NCBI RefSeq assembly: GCF_900104655.1
Contig: NZ_FNWD01000002.1
Location: 310,001-374,000 of the forward strand
From: Millionella massiliensis
Lineage (GTDB): Bacteria > Bacteroidota > Bacteroidia > Bacteroidales > Rikenellaceae
Direction of reading: 5' to 3'
DNA length: 64,000 nt
Shown here: positions 37,034-44,838 of the stretch, in pieces
Layout of the letters: every line of letters starts with the position of its first letter
Numbering within the stretch: the stretch's first letter is position 1
Position numbers and translations under genes: made by a program
Notes under the pieces: generated by a model
Seen by the model: only the letters and a program-made list of their open reading frames with translations
Database searches by the model: none
What the model was told of the DNA's origin: nothing

Positions 37034-37062
37034 CAAAGGTAACAATTAATCCGTATTTGCAA
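37034..37062 (-). promoter_or_regulatory. Promoter of the riboswitch transcript
   Basis: On the minus strand TTG (37060-37062) and TACCTTTG (37034-37041) are 18 bases apart. Transcription would start near 37027, just before the riboswitch. Confidence 0.65.
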
Positions 37063-37163
37063 TCGGACTTCGACCGTGATTTTGGCTCTGCCGGACGAAA
37101 GCAGTGCGGGCCTATTGCAACTCGCCGTCCGGGACTAAATCTCGCGGGGAAGTGTGAAAAAAA

Positions 37164-37194
37164 ACGTCGCCGACACACCGTGTGCCGGCGACGT
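37164..37194 (-). terminator. Terminator of the GNAT gene
   Basis: A 9-bp stem ACGTCGCCG/CGGCGACGT (37164-37172 with 37186-37194) with an inner ACAC/GTGT pair is followed on the minus strand by eight T residues. Confidence 0.9.
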
Positions 37195-37261
37195 ATAAAC
37201 GCCAGTCATGCAACGCTCCGCCGGGCTCGTCTTGCCTGGACATGCGTGCAAAGGATGCTGA

Positions 37262-37816
37262 CTATTTGATGTCGGTATAGCTGAGTACCTGCTCGTTGTT
37301 AAAACGTTGGAATTCGCTGAATTCGTCGGGAGTCAGCGCCCGCGGATAACTCATGATCATCAGCCGGTGGGGCTGTGTCGTGGGACGGAACGACGGGTGG
37401 ATGTGGTCGTATTCGTAGTTGGTAATCATCCCATTGCGCATGTAGAAGTGCTCTCTGCGGCGGGAAATGTCATCGATCGGCGGGTCGATCTCCAGCAGAA
37501 CGAGGTGTTGCCCGTCGCCTTGCAGGAACTTCAGGGCTTGTGATCCGTAGCCTCCGCCCCGCAGTTGGGGATCGATGGCAAAGTGCTCGCCAAAACGGAA
37601 GTTGGTGCCCGTTGCGGAGGTCCATTCCCACCACGACAGCAAACCGATCAGCCGTCCCTCATCCAGCAGGAGATTGTAGTGGAAGGCGGGATTGCTCAGC
37701 GCCCGGATGTGCTCGGCAGCGGGTCGCTGTTCGCACAGGGGGAAACTCTGCTCGTAAATTCTCCACGCAGGCTCGGCCAGCGGGTGTGTCGTGTCTTGAA
37801 TACGAATCAGTTCCAT
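37262..37816 (-). CDS. GNAT-family N-acetyltransferase
   Basis: The 184-residue cytoplasmic product shows the acetyl-CoA fold: LLDEGRLIGLLSWWEW (strand pair), EHFAIDPQLRGGGYGSQALKFL with the Q/R-x-x-G-x-G/A pyrophosphate loop (LRGGGYGS), and VLLEIDPP as the following strand. I start at the ATG at 37816. One at 37849 is inside the terminator of the upstream gene and is less likely. The acceptor is unknown. Confidence 0.88.
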   Translation of the reverse strand: MELIRIQDTTHPLAEPAWRIYEQSFPLCEQRPAAEHIRALSNPAFHYNLLLDEGRLIGLLSWWEWTSATGTNFRFGEHFAIDPQLRGGGYGSQALKFLQGDGQHLVLLEIDPPIDDISRRREHFYMRNGMITNYEYDHIHPSFRPTTQPHRLMIMSYPRALTPDEFSEFQRFNNEQVLSYTDIK

Positions 37817-37837
37817 AGTATCTGGGGGTATAAAAAG

Positions 37838-37869
37838 CGGATTCCGCATGTTGAAAGATGCGGAATCCG
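37838..37869 (-). terminator. Terminator of the small lipoprotein gene
   Basis: A perfect 12-bp stem (37838-37849 with 37858-37869), followed on the minus strand by CTTTTTATA, lies just beyond the stop of the gene at 37896-38285. Confidence 0.85.
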
Positions 37870-37895
37870 TTAGTCAATTCAATTGTCGGCCAGGA

Positions 37896-38285
37896 TTATT
37901 CCGCCTTGGGGGTGAGGATGAGATTTGCCTGTCGGTCGGTCAGTTTGAAACCGTCGGCCGTTTTGGTGACCAGGTAAGCTTGCGTGGTATTCATACTGTC
38001 AGAGATGAACACACTGTCGGCCTTGGCACTCCAGGTACCTTGTACCGATTGTGATTCACCGCCCATCTCCATACTCATAATGATCGTACCGTCGTCGTTG
38101 AAGCTCACATCCATTTTCATTTGTGAGATCATCGCGGCAACCATTTGAGCGCCCATGTCAGTCGAGTCAACTTCCATTTCAACGCGACCGGAGTAGTGGC
38201 CGACCATCTCTTTCTCGAGGCCGCTTTTCCCGGAACAGGCAACCAATGCCGATACGGCCGCAACGGCCAGCAACATCTTTTTCAT
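37896..38285 (-). CDS. Small predicted lipoprotein, lipocalin-like
   Basis: The 129-residue product starts at the ATG at 38285. It has a lipoprotein signal (MKKMLLAVAAVSALVAC, Cys17) and a beta-rich mature part: GHYSGRVEMEVDS, MDVSFNDDGTIIMSMEM and GTWSAKADSVFIS. That layout is common to small DUF-type lipocalin-like proteins that test a quantity against a threshold, but I can name no family. A -7 box (minus-strand TACCTTTG, 38324-38331) lies about 40 bases upstream. Confidence 0.7.
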   Translation of the reverse strand: MKKMLLAVAAVSALVACSGKSGLEKEMVGHYSGRVEMEVDSTDMGAQMVAAMISQMKMDVSFNDDGTIIMSMEMGGESQSVQGTWSAKADSVFISDSMNTTQAYLVTKTADGFKLTDRQANLILTPKAE

Positions 38286-38358
38286 AATACTATCGTGTGT
38301 GTTGAGTTTGCGTGGTGACAATGCAAAGGTAAGGAAATTTTCTCCCCGACCTCAATAT

Positions 38359-39255
38359 CTATAAAGCCGAGAGGATCTGCAGCGCAGCACGATTCCAAGG
38401 AACGGCGCATCCCAACTCGTCGGCAATCCGACAGAGCGTGCCGGCAAAGATGTCGATCTCCGTGGGGCGCCCGGCTTCGACATCCTGCTGCATGGAGCTT
38501 TTTCCTTCCGGATTCATCGATCGGATGACTTCGACCGCCCGTACGACCATCTGATCGGCTTCGGCGATTTGCAGTTCACGAGCCACGTCGGCCGCCTCCT
38601 CCATCATCCGAAGGGCCAGTGTCATGGCTGCTTCGTTCTGTTGCAGGTGTCCATAAGGGCGACGGAGCAGAGCGGTGGTCTGGTTGCATCCGATGTTGAT
38701 GATGAATTTCTGCCACAGGGCCGAAATCATATCCTGAGGTATTTCATAGGGAATGCCAGCCTGTTCAAACAAGCGGACGACCCGTGTGACTGCCTCTGAG
38801 TGCTGTCGATTGTCGGCTTCGCCGAAGTAGATGCAAAACTGCCCATCGTGCGAGATGTTGTTTCCCTCGCGCATGCTGGGATGGCCGAGAAAATAGGAGT
38901 AGAGCAGGTGGCCGCGTTTCAGACGCCGGGCTATGGTTTGCTCGCTGTCAATGCCGTTCAGCAGCGAAAGTATCACCGTGTCGGGTCCGACATGTGGGGC
39001 GACAGCCCGAATGGCTTCGTCCAGTGCGGTGGCCTTGGTGGCAATCAGCACCATATCCTGAACCGTGTCCAAGGGGGTAAAAGCGAAATCGTAACGTTTC
39101 CCGTTGAGACAAATGCCGTCTCGACGTAATTTTTGTTGCCGCTCCTCGTCGGCAATTACCGTAAAACCGTCGGGCAGGCTTTGTTGCAATCGAGCGGCAA
39201 GTACGGTGCCGACCGCTCCCAGTCCGATCAGGGTTACGTGTTGAATCTCTTTCAT
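38359..39255 (-). CDS. panE: 2-dehydropantoate 2-reductase (ketopantoate reductase)
   Basis: This NADPH-dependent enzyme reduces ketopantoate to pantoate in the pathway to CoA. The 298-residue product has the Rossmann motif GLGAVG (11-16). The substrate-binding segment SALWQKFIINIGCNQTTAL carries the catalytic lysine, and the later GKSSMQQDVEAGRPTEID is the conserved motif that closes over the substrate. Its length is normal for the family. It stands alone, divergent from nothing and downstream of the ccp terminator. Confidence 0.92.
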   Translation of the reverse strand: MKEIQHVTLIGLGAVGTVLAARLQQSLPDGFTVIADEERQQKLRRDGICLNGKRYDFAFTPLDTVQDMVLIATKATALDEAIRAVAPHVGPDTVILSLLNGIDSEQTIARRLKRGHLLYSYFLGHPSMREGNNISHDGQFCIYFGEADNRQHSEAVTRVVRLFEQAGIPYEIPQDMISALWQKFIINIGCNQTTALLRRPYGHLQQNEAAMTLALRMMEEAADVARELQIAEADQMVVRAVEVIRSMNPEGKSSMQQDVEAGRPTEIDIFAGTLCRIADELGCAVPWNRAALQILSAL

Positions 39256-39381
39256 CGCTTATGGAACATGAATGACAAAGATGGGTGATTTTACCGAAAT
39301 ATCCCAGCGTTTTGTTCGACTGTGGAAAGGTGTCGGTCTGCTGTAGTGATGGGGCAGAGATACACGTAGGACCTCAAAAAA

Positions 39382-39420
39382 AACGAGCCGGACGAATCCG
39401 CAAGGATCGTTCGGCTCGTT
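39382..39420 (-). terminator. Terminator of the perR-rbr-ccp cluster
   Basis: Stem AACGAGCCG/CGGCTCGTT (39382-39390 with 39412-39420), with a weaker inner pairing, is followed on the minus strand by a long T run. Confidence 0.85.
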
Positions 39421-39461
39421 TGTGTCAAGGTCGGAGGGCAGCCTATCCGCTGCGAAACAGA

Positions 39462-40841
39462 CTAACTGTTCTGAGCGTCGAGCGGTTTGCCCTGATATTC
39501 CCCCGTGAGGGTTTTCAGGAAGGCGACAATGTCGTCGCGGTCAGCCGGCGAAAGCGTCGTTCCGACTTCGTATTTGGCCATCGCATCGACCGCTTCGTCC
39601 AAAGTCTTGGCCGTACCGTCGTGCAGGTAAGGTGCCGTCAGGGCAACGTTCCGCAGACCGGGAGTTTTGAACCGGTGACGGTCACGTTCCTGTTTGGTCT
39701 CCTTGTAGCGGCCGTTGTCTTCGACGGTCAGCTCCAGTCCGCGGTCGCCAAAGTAGTCGGCTTTGAGACCCATCAACTCATACGACTGTCCGCCGAGGTT
39801 GGCACCAACGTGGCAGGTGGCGCAGTCGTTGGCTTTGAAAAGTTCGTACCCTTTGATCTCCTGTGCGGTCAGCGCGGTCGAGTCTCCTTTCAGATAGCGG
39901 TCGAAACGCGAATTGGGGGTCAGAAGCGTCTTTTCGAATTCGGCAATCGCATCGGTCAGGTTTTCGCCCGAATATCCGTCGGGATATACGGCCGTGAATT
40001 CGGCGGTCAGCTCCTTGTCTTGCGCCAGTTTGGCGATAATCTCATCCCAGGATTTGCAGGCCATTTCGACAGGGTTCATGGGCGGGCCACCGGCCTGATC
40101 AGCCAACGTGCCGGCACGTCCGTCCCAGAATTGTACGAAGTTCAGCGCGGCATTGTACACGGTCGGAGCGTTCACCCCTCCCAGCTGGCCGCCTACCCCT
40201 TCGGAGTATTGCTTGTTATCGACGCCACCGGTGGCGAGGCTGTGGCACGAGGCACAGGAGATGGTGTTGTCAGCTGAGAAACGGGTGTCGTGGAACAGTT
40301 TGCGACCCAATTCGACTTTTGCCGGGTTGACGGGCAGTGAGTCCATGATGGGTTGCACGGGTTCGAAGGCAAAAGCTGCATGAGCCAGGCGGGTAGAGTA
40401 GTTGGCGTCGCGATGCTCCTGAACCCAGGCTTTCACCATGTCGGCTTTCTTGGCGGTGATGGCCGAACCCCAGTGCATCAGCGAGAAGCGTGCCAGCGGC
40501 ATGCTCTTTTTCTCAACGACGCGTTCAATCTTCGCCAGATTCACTTCGTCCACTTTGCCTCCGTTGCGGAGTGCTTCGTAGACGCCACTCAGGTCGGCAT
40601 GCTTGTAACCGAGCGCAATGTCTTCGGCAATCATTCCTTTTGCAATGGGAAGTGAGGCATAGAAGGGAAGATCGGGATTTTCGCTGTGGCACATCAGACA
40701 CTGGCCATCCTCAAGAATGGCGAGCACCTGCTGGTCGCGCGAAAGATCAGCCGAAGGGGCGGTATTCGAGAGGTGATAGGCCGCGCCGGCAACTACTACC
40801 ACGGCACCTACGCCGATAAGAACTTTGTAAACCTTTTTCAT
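39462..40841 (-). CDS. Three-haem cytochrome c peroxidase
   Basis: This periplasmic enzyme reduces hydrogen peroxide with electrons from the quinone pool or a cytochrome. The 459-residue product has an N-terminal membrane anchor or signal (about 5-25), then an extra cytochrome domain with Cys48-x-x-Cys51-His52. The usual CcpA/MauG pair of domains follows, with Cys196-x-x-Cys199-His200 and Cys340-x-x-Cys343-His344. The additional N-terminal haem is like that of the membrane-linked YhjA type, so electrons probably come from quinol. It lies 75 bases behind rubrerythrin, with a hairpin between them. Confidence 0.93.
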   Translation of the reverse strand: MKKVYKVLIGVGAVVVVAGAAYHLSNTAPSADLSRDQQVLAILEDGQCLMCHSENPDLPFYASLPIAKGMIAEDIALGYKHADLSGVYEALRNGGKVDEVNLAKIERVVEKKSMPLARFSLMHWGSAITAKKADMVKAWVQEHRDANYSTRLAHAAFAFEPVQPIMDSLPVNPAKVELGRKLFHDTRFSADNTISCASCHSLATGGVDNKQYSEGVGGQLGGVNAPTVYNAALNFVQFWDGRAGTLADQAGGPPMNPVEMACKSWDEIIAKLAQDKELTAEFTAVYPDGYSGENLTDAIAEFEKTLLTPNSRFDRYLKGDSTALTAQEIKGYELFKANDCATCHVGANLGGQSYELMGLKADYFGDRGLELTVEDNGRYKETKQERDRHRFKTPGLRNVALTAPYLHDGTAKTLDEAVDAMAKYEVGTTLSPADRDDIVAFLKTLTGEYQGKPLDAQNS

Positions 40842-40867
40842 AAGCAGTGGTCAGATAAGGGGAAAAG

Positions 40868-40896
40868 GTACTGTACGCCACAGAGACGTACAGTAC
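40868..40896 (-). other. Hairpin between rbr and ccp
   Basis: A perfect 10-bp stem GTACTGTACG/CGTACAGTAC (40868-40877 with 40887-40896) sits in the 75-base gap between the two genes. On the minus strand it is followed by CCTTTTCCCC, only a weak T run, so it may act as a partial terminator or an mRNA-stability element that separates the expression levels of rbr and ccp. Confidence 0.6.
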
Positions 40897-40916
40897 CCGA
40901 TGAGCGCTGTTTTCGA

Positions 40917-41492
40917 TTAGTAGTTGTTCTTTTTGGGTTCGAAGAAGGCTTGCGGGTGTGCGCAGGCGGGGCAGGCCATCGGGGCTTCCTTGCCAACGTA
41001 CACGTAACCGCAGTTGCGGCACTGCCATTCGATTTCGGTTTCGCGTTTGAATACCGAGCAGTCTTTTACGCGGGCCAGCAGGGTACGGTAGCGTTTTTCG
41101 TGTTCGGCTTCCACTTTGGAGATTTCGCGGAATACTTTGGCGATGGCCGGGAATCCTTCCTGGTCGGCTACGTCGGCAAAGTGGGGGTAGAGTTCAACCC
41201 ACTCTTCATTTTCACCGGCGGCAGCGGCTTCGAGGTTCTGCTCGGTGGTGCCGATCACACCTGCCGGATAGGCTGCGGTGATTTCGACCATGCCGCCTTC
41301 GAGGAATTTGAAGAAGCGTTTGGCGTGCTCTTTTTCCTGTTCGGCCGTTTCCATGAAGACGCCGGCGATCTGTTCGTAGCCCTCTTTTTTAGCTACGCTT
41401 GCAAAGAAGGTGTAGCGGCTGCGAGCCTGCGATTCGCCTGCAAACGATTTGAGCAGGTTTTGTTCGGTCTGGGTTCCTTTGACGCTTTTCAT
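40917..41492 (-). CDS. rbr: Rubrerythrin
   Basis: This non-haem di-iron protein reduces hydrogen peroxide in the cytoplasm of anaerobes. The 191-residue product has the four-helix di-iron domain with ESQARSRY, the E-x-x-H pairs EQEKEHAK and EVEAEHEKRY, and a C-terminal rubredoxin-like domain (CRNCGYVYVGKEAPMACPAC) with the four iron-binding cysteines. It lies 21 bases after the perR-like gene and before the peroxidase gene. The order perR-rbr-ccp suggests one peroxide-induced operon. Confidence 0.96.
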   Translation of the reverse strand: MKSVKGTQTEQNLLKSFAGESQARSRYTFFASVAKKEGYEQIAGVFMETAEQEKEHAKRFFKFLEGGMVEITAAYPAGVIGTTEQNLEAAAAGENEEWVELYPHFADVADQEGFPAIAKVFREISKVEAEHEKRYRTLLARVKDCSVFKRETEIEWQCRNCGYVYVGKEAPMACPACAHPQAFFEPKKNNY

Positions 41493-41513
41493 CGTGTTGT
41501 GTTTTATGGGTGG

Positions 41514-41945
41514 TTAATTTTGTTTGAAATTTCCAATGATCTGGATGCGGATGTCGTTCACTTCAAATTTTGGGCCAGAATGTGGGTGGGTCGCGAAATA
41601 GTTGCGTACCAGTTCGGTGAGTTCCGCATCGCCGAAGTCAACAATCTCGCCGGTCTCCTCACACAGCAGGTGGTGGTGGTCGTGGACGTTGATGTCGAAA
41701 TACATTTTATTGTCGCTCGTGTTAAGCTTCGAGATGACTCCCGTGCTCGAGAGCCGATCCAGTGTATTATATATGGTACCGACCGTGACGGTGGGAAACT
41801 GATCGTGCACTTTGACCGAAATCTGTTCGGCATTGGCATGTCCCAGTTCCTCGAGGGCGGTGTACACTGCAATTCGTTGCGGCGTTACCTTGATGCCGTG
41901 CGAGGTGAGTATCTCTCTGATTTCCTGATTCGATTTCCGTTGCAT
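41514..41945 (-). CDS. Fur-family regulator, PerR-like
   Basis: The 143-residue protein has the Fur winged helix (ILTSHGIKVTPQRIAVYTALEELGHANAEQIS, TVTVGTIYNTLDRLSSTGVISKL) and the metal-binding region DINVHDHHHLLC (88-95). It differs from usual Fur and PerR proteins. The single cysteine Cys95 is followed by EET rather than a second cysteine (CxxC), and no CxxC lies at the C-terminus, so a structural zinc site made of cysteines is absent. Genomic position ahead of rubrerythrin and a haem peroxidase argues for a peroxide-responsive role. Confidence 0.9.
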   Translation of the reverse strand: MQRKSNQEIREILTSHGIKVTPQRIAVYTALEELGHANAEQISVKVHDQFPTVTVGTIYNTLDRLSSTGVISKLNTSDNKMYFDINVHDHHHLLCEETGEIVDFGDAELTELVRNYFATHPHSGPKFEVNDIRIQIIGNFKQN

Positions 41946-41972
41946 AACCCTTCCTTCGATTCCTTACGTGGA

Positions 41973-41980
41973 CAAAGATA
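41973..41980 (-). promoter_or_regulatory. -7 element of the perR-like gene
   Basis: TATCTTTG on the minus strand lies about 28 bases ahead of the ATG. The region 19 bases further upstream is T-rich but lacks a clear TTG, so the -33 element is weak, as expected of a regulated promoter. Confidence 0.55.
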
Positions 41981-42001
41981 GGTATTATTATTTGATTGTA
42001 A

Positions 42002-42020
42002 AAATTCTAAACTAAAATTT
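42002..42020. promoter_or_regulatory. Candidate Fur/PerR box
   Basis: AAATTCTA and TAAAATTT flank AAC, an 8-bp inverted repeat with a single mismatch. Size and AT content are like PerR boxes. It lies between the perR-like gene and typA, just above the perR promoter, so autoregulation is plausible. Confidence 0.45.
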
Positions 42021-42052
42021 TTCTCTTTCCCGGTTACATGTGCGTGAGAGTC

Positions 42053-42083
42053 TTGATTTTCTGGCCTAAAAAATCTACTTTTG
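42053..42083 (+). promoter_or_regulatory. Promoter of typA
   Basis: TTG (42053-42055) and TACTTTTG (42076-42083) are 20 bases apart, with the typA ATG 54 bases past the -7 box. Confidence 0.65.
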
Positions 42084-42137
42084 TGCCGTCCGCGGGCGGA
42101 GCGTCTCCGTCGCAGCGCCTGACACAATTCGACTACA

Positions 42138-43937
42138 ATGCAGAAAATCAAAAACATTGCGATCATCGCACACGTCGACCACGGGAAAACGACTCTGGTC
42201 GACAAAATGATTCTTCAGGCCAAGCTGGTCCGCAACCAGGAACAGTCCGACACGCTGGTGCTGGACAACAACGACCTGGAGCGTGAACGGGGAATCACCA
42301 TCCTGGCCAAAAACGTATCGGTACACTATAAGGATTACAAGATCAATATTATCGACACCCCGGGCCACGCCGACTTCGGCGGTGAGGTGGAACGTGTGCT
42401 GAACATGGCCGACGGCGTGCTGTTGCTGGTGGACGCATTCGAAGGTACTATGCCCCAGACCCGTTTCGTGCTCGAAAAGGCCCTGCACATGGGGCTTAAA
42501 CCGATCGTCGTAATCAATAAAGTCGACAAACAGAACTGTCGTCCCGAAGAGGTCAACGAACAGGTGTTCGACCTGATGTTCAGCCTCGACGCTACGGAAG
42601 AGCAGCTCGACTTCAAAACCATTTACGGCAGCGCCAAGAACGGTTGGATGTCGACCGACTGGAAAACGCCGACCAACGACATCATCCCCCTGCTGGACTG
42701 CATCATCGACGAGATTCCCACCGCCAAGGTTGTCGAAGGCACCCCGCAGTTGCTGGTTACCTCGCTGGAATACTCGCCCTACGTAGGCCGTATCGCCGTG
42801 GGACGCCTCAGCCGCGGCACACTGAAAGCCGGGCAGAACGTTTCGCTGGTAAAACGCGACGGTACGATCGAAAAGTCGAAAATCCGCGAATTGATGACCT
42901 TCGAAGGACTGGGCAAACAGAAAGTCGAAGAGGTTCAGTGCGGTGATATTTGCGCCATCGTCGGTATCGACGGATTCGAAATCGGGGATACGATTGCCGA
43001 CTATGAAAACCCCGAACAGCTCACCCCGATCGCCATCGACGAGCCGACCATGAGCATGCTCTTCACGATCAACGACTCGCCCTTCTTCGGCCGCGACGGT
43101 AAGTACGTTACCTCGCGTCATATTAAGGAACGTCTGGATCGGGAACTCGAAAAGAACCTCGCGCTGAAGGTGAAACCCGGCGCTACGGCCGACTCGTTCC
43201 GCGTCTTCGGCCGCGGGGTGCTGCACATCAGCGTCTTGATCGAAACCATGCGTCGCGAAGGGTATGAGTTGCAGGTAGGGCAGCCCAAAGTGGTCGATAA
43301 GGTCATCAACGGCCAACGTTGCGAACCGATCGAACATTTGACGGTCGACCTGCCCGAAGAGATGGCCGGTAAGGCCATCGAAATGGCCACCCGTCGTAAA
43401 GGTGTGCTGCTGCACATCGACCACCGTGGCGACCGTGCCCACCTGGACTTCGACATTCCGGCCCGAGGTATCATCGGTCTGCGCAGTAACCTGCTCACGG
43501 CGACGGCCGGTGAAGCTGTCGTTGCCCACCGTTTCAAAGACTTCGAACCCTACCGTGGTGAAATCGAAGGCCGTTCGAACGGCTCGCTGATCGCCGCCGA
43601 AAGCGGAACCGCCTACGCCTATGCCATCAGCAAACTGCAGGACCGCGGCCGCTTCTTCATCTCGCCCGGCGACGAAGTGTATGCCGGACAGGTAATCGGC
43701 GAAAGCACCCGGTCGGAAGATATTTGCGTCAACGTCTGCAAGTCCAAGAAACTGACCAATATGCGTGCATCGGGTTCCGACGAAAAATCGGTTGTGTCGC
43801 CTCCCGTCATCTTCTCGCTCGAGGAGACGCTGGAGTACATCCAGGAGGACGAATATGCCGAAATTACGCCGCATGCCATCCGCATGCGTAAAATCCTGCT
43901 GAGCGAAACCGACCGCAAGCGGGCCGGAAAAGCCTAG
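42138..43937 (+). CDS. typA: Translational GTPase TypA/BipA
   Basis: This ribosome-associated GTPase is related to EF-G and is needed under stress or at low temperature. The 599-residue length is standard. The G motifs are AHVDHGKTTL (G1), the switch I segment LERERGITILAKN, DTPGHADFGGE (G3) and NKVDK (G4). The later EF-G-like domains carry RVFGRGVLHISVLIETMRREG, and the TypA-specific C-terminal domain contains MRASGSDEKSVVSPP. It is a single-gene unit ending in the terminator at 44056-44084. Confidence 0.96.
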   Translation: MQKIKNIAIIAHVDHGKTTLVDKMILQAKLVRNQEQSDTLVLDNNDLERERGITILAKNVSVHYKDYKINIIDTPGHADFGGEVERVLNMADGVLLLVDAFEGTMPQTRFVLEKALHMGLKPIVVINKVDKQNCRPEEVNEQVFDLMFSLDATEEQLDFKTIYGSAKNGWMSTDWKTPTNDIIPLLDCIIDEIPTAKVVEGTPQLLVTSLEYSPYVGRIAVGRLSRGTLKAGQNVSLVKRDGTIEKSKIRELMTFEGLGKQKVEEVQCGDICAIVGIDGFEIGDTIADYENPEQLTPIAIDEPTMSMLFTINDSPFFGRDGKYVTSRHIKERLDRELEKNLALKVKPGATADSFRVFGRGVLHISVLIETMRREGYELQVGQPKVVDKVINGQRCEPIEHLTVDLPEEMAGKAIEMATRRKGVLLHIDHRGDRAHLDFDIPARGIIGLRSNLLTATAGEAVVAHRFKDFEPYRGEIEGRSNGSLIAAESGTAYAYAISKLQDRGRFFISPGDEVYAGQVIGESTRSEDICVNVCKSKKLTNMRASGSDEKSVVSPPVIFSLEETLEYIQEDEYAEITPHAIRMRKILLSETDRKRAGKA

Positions 43938-44055
43938 TCCCGCCACACTGTTCGCGGGGGGAAGGGAGACAGCCAGAGACAGATCGATCGAATGGTCTCT
44001 CATTACGCCTGGGTACGAACAGTTGGAACCACTCATTTATTTCGAAAAAGTTTGG

Positions 44056-44084
44056 CGCGCCATCGACACGATGGCGCGTTTTTT
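44056..44084 (+). terminator. Terminator of typA
   Basis: A perfect 10-bp stem CGCGCCATCG/CGATGGCGCG (44056-44065 with 44069-44078) with a three-base loop is followed by six T residues. It lies about 120 bases after the typA stop. Confidence 0.88.
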
Positions 44085-44129
44085 GTATTATCTTCGAGTT
44101 GGAAATTATCAATCAAAACCCACCCAAGT

Positions 44130-44714
44130 ATGGAAAAGAACATTTCAAAGAGCAACAATAGTCTTTTTTCGGGCATTGTGGCCATCGTGATCGGTATTAT
44201 TCTTGTTATCTGGCCCCACAACATCCTCCAGTGGGCACTCCGATTGATCGGGATTGTCTCCATCGTGATCGGAGTCGTGCAATTTCTGGGCTTTCTGGTG
44301 CGGACACGCGGTGTCGAGAATCGTTGGAAATATCTCCCGCTGTCGGCACCCATTGCTGCCGTTTGGGGTATTCTGCTGCTGTTGAGCCCCGACCTGTGGA
44401 CCAGCCTGTTTATGATCCTGTTCGGGATCCTGCTGATTTTCCTCGGCCTGACGCAGTTGATCTCCATGGTCAAGGTTCGAAAAGGTGGTATCGCCGTAAA
44501 CTGGCTCTACTTCGTATTCCCCATATTGCTGATCATTGCCGGCTTTGTTACCTTCGCTCAACCCATCTATACCGCAACCTGGTTCATGATCTTTATCGGC
44601 GGTTGGATCCTGGCATACGGTATCGTCGAAGTGTTCAGCTACTTCAGCCTGCGCGGCCCCATTCATCAGTTGCAGGAATCTGAAAAACAGGACGGAAAGA
44701 AAATCGAGCAATAA
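44130..44714 (+). CDS. HdeD-like (DUF308) membrane protein
   Basis: The 194-residue product from the ATG at 44130 has six hydrophobic helices in pairs. The helix-loop repeat is typical of HdeD (IVAIVIGIILVIWPHNILQW, IVSIVIGVVQFLGFLV). In E. coli HdeD contributes to acid resistance at high cell density, but most homologues are uncharacterised. The basic C-terminus (SEKQDGKKIEQ) is probably cytoplasmic. It has its own terminator (44736-44766). The frame is open upstream across the typA terminator, so that extension is not real. Confidence 0.85.
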   Translation: MEKNISKSNNSLFSGIVAIVIGIILVIWPHNILQWALRLIGIVSIVIGVVQFLGFLVRTRGVENRWKYLPLSAPIAAVWGILLLLSPDLWTSLFMILFGILLIFLGLTQLISMVKVRKGGIAVNWLYFVFPILLIIAGFVTFAQPIYTATWFMIFIGGWILAYGIVEVFSYFSLRGPIHQLQESEKQDGKKIEQ

Positions 44715-44735
44715 TGATTGTTTTACACGATTTGA

Positions 44736-44766
44736 AGAAGAGAAGCGCTGCTTCTCTTCTTTTTTA
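44736..44766 (+). terminator. Terminator of the HdeD-like gene
   Basis: A perfect 11-bp stem (44736-44746 with 44750-44760) with a three-base loop is followed by six T residues. Confidence 0.88.
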
Positions 44767-44838
44767 TTTTTTTTCAAATTGACAAATTCGTACCTTGCGA
44801 CAGAATTCATACACCCCAAAAACGTTACTTTAACCACC

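Noticed and set aside
36646..37062. 138-codon minus-strand frame across the riboswitch
   Set aside because: It runs through a well-supported riboswitch, and its predicted protein is arginine- and proline-rich without motifs.
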